Shown: one piece after another, positions 21,979-38,269 of the stretch
Position numbering within the stretch: position 1 is the stretch's first letter
How the letters are laid out: each line of letters begins with the position of its first letter
Assembly: GCF_000346465.2 (NCBI RefSeq)
Contig: NC_034010.1
Location: forward strand, 23,160,570 to 23,224,569
Length of the DNA: 64,000 nt
Origin: Prunus persica
Taxonomy: Eukaryota > Streptophyta > Magnoliopsida > Rosales > Rosaceae
Direction: 5' to 3'
Position numbers and translations under genes: made by a program
Notes under the pieces: generated by a model
What the model saw: only the letters and a program-made list of their open reading frames with translations
Told to the model about the DNA's origin: nothing
The model's database searches: none

Positions 21979-24900
21979 TGTCGCTACTGTCCCGCAAATT
22001 ACAGCAAAAGAAACAATCTGAAAAACCCAAATAAGAGAGCAAACGACTGAGAAGAAGAGAAAAACAGAGGAACAAACACATGAACATAGAAAAAGACAGA
22101 GAAAGATCAATTGAAGATTAAAAATTAAAGGGAACGTAGAGGATAGTAAAAATTTACAGAAGTCATACCTGAAAGGCCGAAGCAGAGAGAAACTAGCAAA
22201 CCCTAGAGCGGGGAAAGGGTAAGGTTTGGGCATTTTATATCCAACCGTATCTTAATCGGCCGGGGACTTATCATATCGACCGTCCGATTGTCCGAGTTTT
22301 CGTGTTAGGATAATGGGCTGCTGAGGTTTATTTGGACTACTCGGTGGGCGTATCTTAAGCTAGGGGCCTGCCTGATAATGAGTAGCTGGACTAAAGGACT
22401 GGGTCGGCCCATGGACAGACGTGATTATAATATGCACAGTATGAGCATGATACGGGCTGGGTCCGAAGAAGTCGATGTACCAAAGAGCTTCTACAAAGAG
22501 AAGTTTAGAGTAAGGAGCTTATTTGAGAGGTTCAATCTCACTATCAAATCATTAAAAATGCTTAAGTCCATTGATTTTCTGACATTTGTTGATGGTGGGA
22601 TTGAACTCCTTAAATAAGCTCATCACTTTAAACTCCTCCTTATAGCTTTTCCACGATGTACCGGAATATGCCGAAGTTTTTAATCCATTAGACGGGCATG
22701 ACACAAGAACAAAATGGGCTAAGCACGACATGAACACAAAATAGGCCCGCTAGTTTGACACCTATAAAATTGACTACTTTTGTGAGATTTGTGTTGAAAA
22801 TTTTAAAGAAATTTTTGAAATTATGATTTTTGCACTTCATTATTTATATATAGTTTTAAGCTCTTTTAGTACTTAATCACAACTCCTCTAAGCTTTGGAA
22901 GATATTTTGGAGATTCCTCCCATTGACAAATGTACCTACAAAACACAAGTGGAATTATTTCCATTAAAAACAGATGTGCTAAACCAACCAAACAAAGAAA
23001 TGATAGAGTGGAACTTGAACAACAACTTCATTTATAATTTAGCTTAGGCAGTACCCTTCTTTTCCTCTTTTCTTAAAAAAAAATACAAAGAATATCAGAA
23101 GATGGAGGAATCGAACTTATGATCTCAAATGGAAGGATAAAAAAGTCACTGTCTTATGATCCCAAACTGATAACAAACCTTAGTTTAATGAGGAGTAGTT
23201 ATGGGCAGGTAAAAGAAGAAACTTCAAGGAACTTTGGTTTGAATGGGATTTCCCACCCCATTAACATTAAACAATTTGATTAATGGTAATGATGATTAAG
23301 CAGGGTTTTTAGCCGCACAAACAAATGCCATCATTGATTATTATTATCATTTGGTCTTCAGCTCTTACCAGCCTAGCAGCAGCCCTGTCCCCAAACCACA
23401 CCACCTTAAAAATTATCTTCTTTTTACCTGTCTGTCTGGCTGTCATTTTCTTTTTTTTGTGGGGTTACGGATGAAATTTTAACAATGATACGATCATACG
23501 ACGGTGTCTTTTGGGCATGTTTAACATACACATGAGTACGACGTTAATTTACGTGTATTCGTCTCCGTCGTGTACGACGTTGATTCAATCCTAGCTAGAG
23601 CAGCCAATTGGTGTTTAATGTTTATATATGTTGGCAGCCAGCTCCACAGCTTTTAATCAATTGCTGTTTATAAATAAGAGCCAAATCAACGGTTGTAAAT
23701 TAAATAGTTAGGTTGTAATTCTATAGTTTACGGGTGTTCTAATAATTGTACTTAAAATCGTAAAACAAGAATACACAAGTTTGTACGAATAAAGAGATAA
23801 ATACGAGACAAGTTGTAAATTGAAATAGTTTCGAATTAAGTTCTCACAAAAGCACGAAGGCTCATGTGTACTTTATAAATTTGATTCATGGCGTAAAATT
23901 TGTAATTTATAATAATAATTTTAGCGTTCGCATTTACAGGTATGCATGCATACGAGATTCGTGAAAATCCAAAAAGCATGTAAAATATAATTCCAAACGA
24001 TCGGCACAAGTTAGACAAGAATATGAAGGGAGCATTAATTAAAAATAGTAATTATTCTGCTTTGAATTAACAATTCATTTTTGTTTATTTCTGGTTTTTT
24101 CTTGAACACACAAAAAGGATGGAAATGGAAGCATAGATTCCTTCTACGGCCATACGCGTACGGCAAACAAGTCACCAATAAAAAATGCAGGCAACAAGTC
24201 AATCTGAGGTGCTCCACGCGTAAATAATCCAAACCCATGAGGTCATAATCGTCAACACGATCTCATATTCGTGCTGCACGATCTCCTCTCCTTCAAATTT
24301 TTTTAACCCCCACCCACAAGAAGACGCGAATTTTGAAAGTTTAAAGCTTTAAAGATCCCAAAATTCTTCCCAGGAGGAAAAAAAAAAAAAAAAAAAAAAA
24401 GCAAAAGCCAAAGAAAAAGAAAGATCAACAGGAGCCAGTCCACTCATTAAAAGTTCAAAACAAAACCATTCATTTCTTTGACAAGTTTTTGTGTACTTTG
24501 AACTTTGAATTGCTTTGTGTCCAAGCCAGCCAGTCAGCCAGCTTTGGTGTCTTTCATGTCTTCTTCATGTTCTTGTTGAAGGGTCAGTTATTTTTAGTTC
24601 AAGTAAGCTCCACATAGTTCAAATTTTGTTTTTGCTTTTGTTGTTTTCTGGGTTTTGCAGATATATGACATATGTTGTTGGGGTGCTGTGCTTTTTAACT
24701 GCCTTATTTTTGTAGAGTTTTCTTTTGCTGCTAACATGTGTCTTACATACACTTCAGTTTCAGTTCATATTCTCTGCTTAATCTGTTTGCAGACTAGTTC
24801 TGTTCACTCACTCTCTCTCTTGCCGGGCTTTAAATGAGTTGAAAGTTGAAACTACTCTTTTCTGTTGCAGCCTGGTCTTTATATTATAGCTCTGCTGTGA

Positions 24901-25269
24901 ATGAGTTGAAACTATGCTGTATGTCACTGACTTATCCTCTGGTTTACTTTGAAGAATTAGTAGAAGAAAAAAGGAAGAAGACATTTTTGGGTTTGTAGAG
25001 GAGAAAAGAGTGTAAAAGATCTCAATTTGTCTTGAACAGTAAATTTTCTCGACAAGTTTTTCAAATCTGGTTCGTGAAATTGTTTTGCAGGTTTTAAACA
25101 TATTTATATTTTGAGGATATATGGTTAATTCATGCCTCTGTTGAAATTCCTTACATGTTTTTGAATTATTATGCAGGTACCTGACATGGCTTTAAGAGAA
25201 TTTCAAGTAAGGTAGTTTTTCTTTTGCTTTCATTTAGGGTGAAATTTGAGCACCAAAATTGAAGAATCA
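21979..25269. other. Divergent intergenic between RS31 and ECA2
   Basis: 3.3 kb without a supported gene. The RS31 leader (to about 22200) carries CT-rich sequence and a probable start region. A minus-strand patch at about 23085-23165 resembles a SINE (AAGTTCGATTCC). A 24-base A-run lies near 24379-24402. The ECA2 leader (about 24400-25269) has several candidate splice sites, for example TTTTGCAG near 24660 and ATGCAGGTACC near 25175. Confidence 0.5.
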
Positions 25270-29007
<3,738 letters not shown>

Positions 29008-29886
29008 TAAAATCTCAGGTTATTATGATCAGTAGGAAAGCAGATTCATTCTGGATGTGACACAGCATAGAAACCATGTAGTTAATTAGAATTCTCTGAT
29101 AACCATTTTTATCTGTTCACTTTCACTTTCAATTTGTATTGGTTTTTTTTTTTGTGAAAGTAAAGGCATTAAACACATTTGTTCATTAATTAAAATAGAA
29201 ATGAAAAATATTTAATCTCTGGGTTGTTAAAGGCAATTGATTCAAACATCTTCCAAGTCCTAAATGACGGATATGTTTTTCAGCAGCTGCTTCAATGAAA
29301 CATTCAGCATATACTGCATAGACAACATAACTTATTCTAAAGGACACAAATTAACCTGAAAATTTATTTTGAATTTTTGAACTTCTTTTCCTATGTATAC
29401 ACAAGAAAGAATCCAGATCCTATATTAGAAAAGAATTTAATTGTGGTTGAAAAAATGGCCTCAGCTTCCCTTACCAGTCCACCAGTGATGGCTTACACTG
29501 ATTTATCTTCTCCTTACACCATTATACACATATCAAGCTTCAAATACACAGACAGAAACCAACTTCCTGCGGCACCACATGTATGAGCCGCAAACCAACT
29601 TCCCCCTGGTCCAACAGCAGCAGAATTTAAATTCTCATTCGGATCTTGACGCTGCGACTCGAAAAATAAAATTGCATCCATCCAATCACACGTCACTGAA
29701 ACCAGATAATGACATACTGACCAGAGAGCCATGCTTATAAAAATATGAAGGGCTCCCATGTCTATAGCTTTGCATGGCAAGTCCTCCGGTAACTTTTAGA
29801 GATCGTTGTGAAGTTTAAAGCATAAAAGTGAATTTATGCCTGATCTCTAAATCATTGACATATGTAGCTGTAACCATGAAGTTCCT
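29008..29886. other. Convergent intergenic between ECA2 and PUB gene
   Basis: 3' flanks of convergent genes. No supported coding sequence; the open frames at 29377-29586 and 29514-29780 are not family-like. Confidence 0.6.
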
Positions 29887-32800
29887 TCAGAAATAGGAAG
29901 ACTGATCATGAAGCACATTCAAGTGAGCAAGTATTCTAGCTGCCATAGATTTAACACTACCACTTCCACGTTGAGTTAAGTCAACTAAAGGCATCTGAGC
30001 TAACGATCCAAACTTCTGTTTAAACTCCAGCAGCCGGAACATTCTTTCTAGAGCATGTAGAGCCTTCTCCTGCAAACTAGGGTAGGGTTGAACAAGAAAT
30101 TTTATTATAGGTGGGATGGCATTTGCGTCTGTAAGCACCTTACTACCGGTCTGCAGTCTCTCACCTTCAATTAAAGTTAATAGTGCATCTAAAGAAGCTT
30201 CACACGCTCCAGGATCAGGTTCTCCCAGAATCCTAACTAGTGGTCCCACTGCATCAGCCTCCACCAGGCAAAATGACGAAACAATGCTACATATTCCTCC
30301 ATGAACAGGGCATCCAGTTTCTGGCGGGGCCGAGAAGCAGCAGAATCCTTTGCGGTTAGGTAAAGACCTGCTCAACAGTGGTGAACTCTCTGAAAATCGA
30401 GAAAGAGATATGGCTGCACGTTTTTTTGTCAAGGAGGTTCCAGACTCCAGCAACTGTACGAACAAGGGTATAATGCCAGCTTCAGCTGCACTCTTTTGCC
30501 ATTCCAAGTTTGTTGAAACAGTGAAACGACAAATGGCTCCAACGGCATTCTCTATCAACTGATTCTTATGGGGACCATTCTGCTTGCCATTCTGGAGAAA
30601 ACTGAATACGGCAGGTAGTGCCCCAGCATCCACAAGCCACTGTGTGATCTTGGGGATTTCTGGAAGGTTAGAGATAATGCCCATTGCAGAAGCAATCTCT
30701 TCTTCATCGTCAGAAACTTTGATGATCTTGAGTATAGTCTCAATGCACTTCTGATTCACATGCTCCAGGATGGGGGTGGATTCACTGCCACCTTCTACTA
30801 AGCAAGAGAACAGCTTTACAGCATTTGCTCGTAGGTTTAGGTCATCATTCTCACACAACTGAACCAATACTTGTATTGCGGAGGACTGTAAAAGTAACCA
30901 AATCAGTTAAAGCTTATCTACCAGAAGCTGAGTAAATCAAGTTAGCGTCTGGTAAAGATGTTATTATTCCAAGTATTGAGATAATTGTAAAAATGGAACT
31001 AGGAATTTAAACTCTAAAATTCAATAGGCTGCACCTGAGTTTACATTTTCTAACTTCATAGTGTATCAGCGTAAGGGTTGAAAATAATCAACCTCAACAT
31101 GGGGTAAACCCATCAGGAGGAGACAAGAACTAAAAAAGATGTCAGAAAATGTTATTAACACGACCTTCTCTTAATAAACCTTCAATGAGTTTCTTTTTCA
31201 TTATTATGGGAATTTCGAATGTGCATCATTAATCCAAATTGGGCAAACACTACCCTAGTTGTTAAAGTTTTCACGAGTGTGATTTAGGAAAGTTGATTGA
31301 TGATGACTACTAATTGCAAAACATGAATCTCAATGCAGTTTCTCAACAAAAAAAGGCCTGCAACTTGAAGCTTCACCTAATGTTATTTCAGTTTGATTTC
31401 CCTTCCAGGTCTTTTCTGTTAAGAAATAACATTAAGCGAAGCTTCAGCTTGCAGGACTTTGCACTACCTCCCAATTTCTTATGAGACTAGCCACCCTTGG
31501 ATATTCTCATGCCATTCAAACTTCGAGATCCCATTAACATTCTACTAGTAGACTCGTGTAGGCAGGAAACCAATTTTTATTGAAATAAAAATGTCTTCTA
31601 GAATAAAACACACACCTGTATCAACTTGGTCTTGATACTTATAGCAGAGGGGGATTGACACAAGGTGTGGAAGGTGCGAATAATGCTTTTCTGTACATTA
31701 GGCCCCATCAAGTTAATCAAAGAGAAAAGCTTTAAAATATCTTCATCCGATTCCAAAAATGAAACAGGTGTCTGGCTGGATTCTAGAGACACTGACATGG
31801 CGAGGTGCATAATTGTGGCTGCTAAATATTCACGCAAACTTGACAATGACGAGCTAAGATTGAAAAGAAGGTCAAGTAATGGGCGCTCTGCACCTTCTCG
31901 AATCATCTGCAGACCATTTTTAGGTAAGCTTGAGAGGTTTCTAAGAGCTTTAACAGCCACAGTTTTAATTGGAATGTCACCATGTGAGACCAAATACAGA
32001 AGTGGACACAGTACTCCTCCTTCTATCAAAGATTCTTTATTGTGGTCAGTCAACTCCATCTCTGCCAAATTTGATGCCATGGCCATTTTCACATCTTCTG
32101 GTCCTGAATATAAAAAAATGGCAATTTTATAGCAACAAACCTTCATTACTCATAAAATGAACCGTTGACACATAAACTGCAGCAAACATACAAACTGAAA
32201 ATCACATTGCCATACCTAAGGCTAAATTTTTCGATAAATATAAACATAAAATAGATAGAGCACATATAAGCTTTCATAAACCACACCAAAAGATCTCTTA
32301 ACATACAATTAAATTTAACATAATCATATTCAAGGAAGCAAACATGTAAACTATTGGAATTCTATTGAATCAAGCGTAAACTTGGATCACTGATGAACAT
32401 GTTGTAGTGATAAAACTAAGATTGCTAACCTTTTTTACCACATACAATGCTAAAATTCAGAAGGAACCATTACATATCATACTAAAGGTTGCAACAATGA
32501 ATTTGAACCCAGAACTTGTAGGGTTATTTTAGTAAAGGTTGCAACATTATTTTAGAAAGATCTATTTTACAATCTGCATGAGGGGCTTCTTATTATACAA
32601 CCTAAAAAAAGAAGAAAGATCCTGTACAAAAGAAATTATTATGAAAGAAGATAAGAGAACCTGCAGAGAGACGCTGCAGCAAATGTGTAAAATAATTTGC
32701 CTTTGCCATCTGTATAACGTTCTGATCAGAGAATGATAGATTCTCCAATAGTTCTCGTGCGTCTTTGGCAGCCCGATTATCGTCACTGTTGGACATGGTA

Positions 32801-33189
32801 ACTAATAGGAGTATGGAACCTTGAACCTTCCCTATTTGCTCTCTTATCGGATTGCTTTTGGATAATTCCAAAAGTAACGCCACTGCTAACTTCCTTTCCT
32901 CAACACGGCGGCCAAGTGAACGAACAATAGATTCAATGCCATTATCAGCTTTGTTAATTCTTTCCTGCAACATTAACTATAAGGTTATAGCCATACATGA
33001 GGGAATTAAGAAGAGATAACGTAGAAAAATAAAATGTATTTATTACTACAAATAATAAGCGCATGTTTTTCTTCTTTCTTTTTGTGTAGGCAAATGAAGA
33101 ACATCATTGTTCATTAAAAGAATATTACTGCACAAGGGGCATTTTACAGACTTGTGCGTCTGTTGCTAGGCATTATATATAAAAACACA

Positions 33190-33248
<59 letters not shown>

Positions 33249-34513
33249 CGATGTAGTTAAGGTAAGCAAAGTATTACCTTCGCATCATCACTATCCTTCA
33301 CCAAAATGCATAGGTTCACAAGAGCATGGTTCCTTATCTCAGGATTTTTAACACCAAGAAGTTGTATGAGAATAGGTATGTAGTTCTCCAGTATGACCCA
33401 TTCCTTATGCAGATCTCTTTCTTTACAGAGATCTAGTAGTTCACCGAGGCAATGAAGCACTTCTTCGTCTTCTTCAGACTGGAGTTTTGATTTCAAGGAA
33501 GCAATCATAATCATAGTATTCCTGTCTTTCCATTCTTCTATTGATTGCCGCAGAGTTTTATTGGGCCGTAAAATTGATGTGTCTAAAGAAGTCATGGTCA
33601 GGGGGCACGATGTGTTCCCATCAGCAAACCACTTTTCTATAGCACTTCTCTCAAATGTCTGTCCAGAAGAAGTTTCCACAGGGTCCACCATAACTTCCCT
33701 GGTGATTGGGCAAATAAATGATTGAAGCGGTTCCAATGGTTGACCACCCAAAGATTTCCGCTTAATGATATACTTCATTTCTTTCTCCCTAGGAGATGAA
33801 GCTGCATCAGCCCTTTCTAATAGAGCAATTATCTGTTCCATCTGTATAGCTTCAGCCTGGTCTTTCCTCAGCCGGGCATTTTCTATCTCGCTCCTGAATT
33901 CCTCTAATTCCTTCTTTAACACTGACCTCTCAGTTGAGATTCCAACTGCCTCTGCAATGAGAACCAGCAAATTATTGGCATAAGAACGATCCATATTTCT
34001 CTCCTGGATTCCAGAATCAATTTTGTCCAAAATCTCTTCCTCTGCTATTGCTGCCCTGAACTCAGCTCTCTGCATATTGTCACAAAGCTTTTCAATTTCT
34101 TCAATTATGCCAGATGAAAGATCTAGAGAAGTCAGGGGAAGAAGACTTAAAGCCCGACTGATCTCTCTCATTATGTCCTCTAGGCGCTTAACTATATTAC
34201 GGCAATTCATTAAGAGATACACTTTGTTTCTCTTGCTGCACTCATGAGTCAGTTGCTTTGCAGCTCTGATTTCTCGGTAAAGAATCTCCATAACATTGTT
34301 CAAGCTCTCAGAATGAACAACAGTTTTCTTGTTCAACTCTCTTAAGATGGGGACTACCCTTACCACATAACTTGCAAGCTCCTTGAAAGTATCCTTCTTA
34401 ACAAGGACATCATTGGCAGCAGCTACAATTTCAAAAATGGCCTCTACTGTTTGAGAAATGACTTCTGAAGCCGGAGCAGATACAGCACTTGAAACCAAGT
34501 CCACTGCCAACAT
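29887..34513 (-). CDS. U-box E3 ubiquitin ligase with ARM repeats (PUB42/44-like)
   Basis: Four exons: 34513-33278, 32964-32661, 32103-31616 and 30885-29887 (3027 nt, 1008 aa), all GT-AG and phase-consistent. Order: a helical N-terminal region (about 1-255) with a coiled-coil-like stretch; a U-box near 260-335 (FICPITREVMVDPVETSSGQTFERSAIEKWF); then armadillo-type repeats to the end (for example IRNHALVNLCIL and AVKALRNLSSL). U-box proteins transfer ubiquitin from E2 enzymes; ARM repeats choose substrates. Length and architecture fit the PUB42/PUB44 (SAUL1) group rather than short PUBs. The open frame upstream of 34513 begins with a non-ATG codon, so 34513 is preferred. Intron 1 holds a GA microsatellite. 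The leader may be split by introns, since TTTCAG occurs 15 bases upstream. Confidence 0.9.
33192..33244 (+). repeat. GA microsatellite in PUB intron 1
   Basis: About 25 GA units in the first intron of the U-box gene, close to the exon 1 donor. Confidence 0.95.
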
Positions 34514-35146
34514 TTTGCAACTCACTGAAACTAGCAAGCGAGATCCTCATTTCCCATTTGACTGCACAATTGACAAAAAGTGGCAGAAGCCCTCTTGCAG
34601 GACAACAACCAGAAGCTTTTGATCCAAAATAGTTTTCATGCCATGCATTCAGTTTCAATCTGAAATATCAGAGTATTTGCTTAGTCTTAGTCTTGCTACA
34701 CTACATTGATTATACTTGAATTTATTTACTCATATACATCTGGACCAACTCCCCATTCAGTCATGGAGAACCAGGCAGAAATGAAAATCACACAAAAGTA
34801 AAAGTCACATACAAATTTCGGTTTGGTTGCTGAGAATTAACAATTAAGTCTTGTATTCTTTCGTAATTTTGAGATATGGAGAGTTCCGCTCAATGTCCCT
34901 AATCCAACCATTAGTCTCCATTATTGTACAGAAACCAAAAGACATGAGTAACACTGAACCTGTCATTTTCTTCTCTAACCTTCAGTTTCCTCTGCCATCA
35001 AAGGGAAAATCGTTTTGTTTTGTTTATCAACAAAGGAAAGACTGAAATTAAGCTCAGCTATAAGTTTGTACTGGCAATAAGTCTACTCAGTCTAATTCCC
35101 TTGCTTCATTAAAAAAATAATGAAATTTTGTACCCATAAAAACCCT

Positions 35147-35250
35147 TTCATTCTTTGCTACTTTCTCTCAGCAACCAAACAGAGTTAACATACATAACCA
35201 TTCATTCTTTGCTACTTTCTCTCAGCAACCAGAGTTAACATACATAACCA
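35147..35250 (+). repeat. 54/50-bp tandem duplication
   Basis: Unit 1 (35147-35200) and unit 2 (35201-35250) both read TTCATTCTTTGCTACTTTCT and on to ACATACATAACCA. They differ by a 4-base loss (AAAC) in unit 2. Located upstream of the U-box gene. Confidence 0.95.
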
Positions 35251-36271
35251 TTCTAGAAAGCTACTGTTTTTTTGCTTTTTCTGGTCAGAGAAACTTGAAA
35301 CAAATACTAGTAAGTTCTAGTCCTAATTCAATATACTGAAATCAATAATGCTTCAATTTCCAGCTTATTTCTTCAAATTTAGGCTCAAATTGCAATTCAG
35401 AAGGACCCCATTAAACAGCAAGCATGCAATAAAGCAGAAGGCCAAGACCCTTTTAGTCAACAACAAAGTCTTCACTGATTCAAAAAGAAAAAGTTTAAGA
35501 GACAGACCTGGGAAAGAGTTTATGCCCATCAAAATTCACAGCACCATCAATCTTTTCAACACAATTTCTGCAGAAAATGCACCGAAATTTCCCGTGAAAA
35601 TTATCAATCAACTCACCACAGAGGCCTTTCAAAAATGGAAAGGAAATTTGAAAACTAGGATTAAAAGAAATACCTTTTCTCTTTTTTCTCTTCTTTTCTG
35701 TTTTTGGGTAATTTAGGAAAGTTGCAATCTGAAAAATAAATTGTCTTTAAGTTTGTTGCCTCCAAGTGGAGACTCTCTCCCCCAAGTCCCAAGTCTTGAC
35801 CTTTTCCTTGAAGGATTTTTCTGAGTCAAATTTTCACAGAAGTAAAATGGAGAAATTATCTTTCTGGGTCTTTGCTCATGTGACCGTTGACTGAAATACT
35901 ATATCAAACTTGAAGATTAGATGAGACCAAAAAAAAAAAAAATACCCAACTTCGTTCCAGAGGTAAAACAAAAATAGCTCGCAGCTTATCTAGCCTTTGG
36001 AAAACACCACCATGCCACTGCCGTCCGTCTTTGAAAAGTATAAAGAAGTTCTTAAACACGTTTTCGACCAAAAAAAATAAAAGAAGGCCCGTTGCCATCT
36101 CACTGGTCAATCACGTTTTTCCTTTTTCCACAGAAAGAGAAAAAAAAAATCTTTTGAACTTTAAAACGCACTTATTGTCCATTGCATTTGTTTTTTCCCA
36201 TTCGATTCATTCAATTCATATGTCGTCCCCACCCCAGGGTTAAGCTGCCATATAGTTTTCGAATAATTTTA

Positions 36272-36419
36272 GGAAAATACTAGGGAGGTCAACTTTAGAT
36301 ACCAACTTGTGTACCAACTCTCTAATAGAGTCTGTGACCCATTGTATTGGTGGGTTCCACCTCTATTAGAGAGTTGGTACACAAGTTGGCATCTAAAGTT
36401 GGTCTCCCTAGCATGACCC
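36272..36419. mobile_element. 148-bp Mutator-like foldback MITE
   Basis: Arms of about 60 bases form a long inverted repeat (CTAGGGAGGTCAACTTTAGA on the left, the near-complement ending GGTCTCCCTAG on the right, both running into CTCTAATAGAG). The element is flanked by a perfect 9-bp direct repeat ATAATTTTA at 36263-36271 and 36420-36428. The outermost bases are GG and CC. A 9-bp target duplication with long terminal inverted repeats is typical of Mutator-like MITEs. No coding capacity. Confidence 0.85.
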
Positions 36420-37630
36420 ATAATTTTAACGTTTCCCTTTATCTTTTTCATTAAAAACTGAATTTCTATTTAATGATTTGTTTCTTAACTTTCTTATTAT
36501 TTTATCCACATCAGGCGATAAAATTTTATTAGATTGATAGAAGTAATAGTATTAAAGGAGTTATCCTAATAACAATATAACAGACATGAGTAAAACTTCT
36601 CATGTGACATAATCCATCGAAAAAGCTGAAACGATCTGGAGAGAATCCACATCTATTTTCACTTTTTTAATCCTTTAAACTAGAAATCTATTCTCACTTA
36701 TTGTCATTTCACATACAAATTTGTGACGTGGTGATACTTCAACGGTTGTACAAAATAACGGGGTTTCATGCAGCAAAAAGAAATAAGCTCTCTCATGAAC
36801 TGAATTCTTTTGTGCATTAACACAAAATTACCATTGGTATGTTTTAAGGCACATTGTGCTGAGTCGTTTTTAAGACATTATTTGCCCCCACTAATCGTAT
36901 ATATGATTTACTGAAGTGTAGTAAAATACAACGCAGAAAGTATATCAACTTTTTGCTGCATTATAATGCACTGACGAATCCCCAGGACTATCATGATTAT
37001 CTCCACCCACCATCATATTCTACACCCAGCTGAATGCTGGTCATGAACCTCTGAAATTTTCAAGAAGCAGCATATGGTGAAAAGTGGAAAGCAAAGAAAG
37101 GTCCATGGATGAAGAATTCAAAGCTAAAGAGAAGAATTCAAATGGATTTACAAAATAAAGAGTAAAATTTGTAATGTGCAACAGATTACAGAAAATCTAC
37201 TCATCCCAATTTTTTCTTTTAGGTACTTGGTATGATCATTGTCTCTCTTTCAACAAAATCTAAAATTTTATACCAACACAATCCATTTCCGGGAAGATTA
37301 ACAAATTTCACTGAATTGGTGAAGCATTATATGATGTGTTCAAAAACGACCAACAAGTAAAATGTTGTTCTCCTCCTGCCCCAAATGATCCATTCTAGTA
37401 TTGAAAAAAATTTGGGCATTTCTGCAATTGTGGGAAACTGAGAGTGATCATCACCAAGAATATCCAGAACATTATCAAAAATATGAGCTTTGATGAGCTT
37501 ACAAACTTATTTGGATATCCAATTTGAATGTTGGACAGCCATATTATGCATTCATACAGCACAACTAGTTTTTGCATTGGTCATAGATTGTAAAGTTGCA
37601 ATCTTTACGTTCTTTGGATTGCCTATGGCA

Positions 37631-38269
37631 TCATACAGCAAATGAAAGTAAGCTTTCATGAACCAAATTCTTTACCTTCTTAGCAGTCCCAGACAACTCA
37701 CTGTAAATCCTCTGGAACTCCTCCAACACTTCTTTCACAATCCCCACCTTATTTTTCCTAACCAGCATCTTCACCAAACCCACCAAATGCCTATTGAATC
37801 TCCCTTTCTCTGCCACCAAGTTCACTACTTGGCCCTTTTCTTTCTCACCCACAAAAGGGTTGGCCAAGGCAGCTTGGACTTGCTTATTGTGGAGCAATTT
37901 CAAGAACCTCTGAATGTCCTTCTCAACCAAATGAACAGAACTGTTGCATTGAGCTATGTCTAGCAGAGCAGCGGCATACCCAGTTGCTGGTTTTCTATGG
38001 AGATCAGAGGATGATGAAGAATTGAGAGAGAGGGTTGCAGAGGAGTTCAAGAAGGAGGGGGTTGAAGATAAAGAGACAAGCTTGTGAGAGAAAGAGGGGG
38101 TTTTGTTGGAGATTAAGTTGGGTTTGGTGGTGGAGTGAAGGTGGGATTGTGGAGGAAGTTTGTGTGTTCTGGGACTTTGAGGATTGAATTGATGGAGCTC
38201 ACGAGATGATGTTGATGAAAGAAGGGTAGGGACTTTGAGGGTTGAGACAGAGCTTGACAGGGTATCCAT
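37631..38269 (-). CDS. Plastid ATP synthase delta-like protein lacking the C-terminal domain
   Basis: Intronless, 212 aa. Residues 1 to about 95 are rich in Ser/Thr/Pro/Asn with few acidic residues, as in a chloroplast transit peptide plus linker. From GYAAALLDIAQ onward the sequence follows the N-terminal helical domain of F-type ATPase delta/OSCP (AALANPFVGEKEKGQVV, LVKMLVRKNKVGIVKEVLEEF). In chloroplast ATPD another 70-80 residues follow and bind the peripheral stalk. Here a stop comes soon after SGTAKKVKNLVHES. A possible donor (AAGAAG|GTAAAG) exists near the end, but I found no downstream exon with the missing domain. It may be a truncated paralogue, or a family member with a different role. 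The N-domain normally contacts the alpha-subunit crown of F1. Confidence 0.75.
   Translation of the reverse strand: MDTLSSSVSTLKVPTLLSSTSSRELHQFNPQSPRTHKLPPQSHLHSTTKPNLISNKTPSFSHKLVSLSSTPSFLNSSATLSLNSSSSSDLHRKPATGYAAALLDIAQCNSSVHLVEKDIQRFLKLLHNKQVQAALANPFVGEKEKGQVVNLVAEKGRFNRHLVGLVKMLVRKNKVGIVKEVLEEFQRIYSELSGTAKKVKNLVHESLLSFAV

Larger units (their letters stand above)
34514..37630. other. PUB gene leader/promoter and ATP-delta-like 3' flank
   Basis: 3.1 kb with no further gene supported. It contains a short tandem duplication (35147-35250), a Mutator-like MITE (36272-36419) and probable 5' UTR/intron sequence of the U-box gene up to about 35750. The minus-strand region 37395-37577, just past the ATP-delta-like stop, does not encode the missing C-terminal domain. 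Confidence 0.5.

Noticed and set aside
25246..25269. Longer N-terminus for ECA2
   Set aside because: The frame begins with TTG. The first ATG at 25270 matches the normal N-terminus of relatives.
34514..34537. Longer N-terminus for the U-box protein
   Set aside because: The upstream frame starts with TTG and crosses an acceptor-like TTTCAG; 34513 is the first ATG.
37395..37577. Missing C-terminal exon of the ATP-delta-like gene
   Set aside because: The translated minus strand (MQKLVVLYECIIW and on) is not similar to the delta C-terminal domain.
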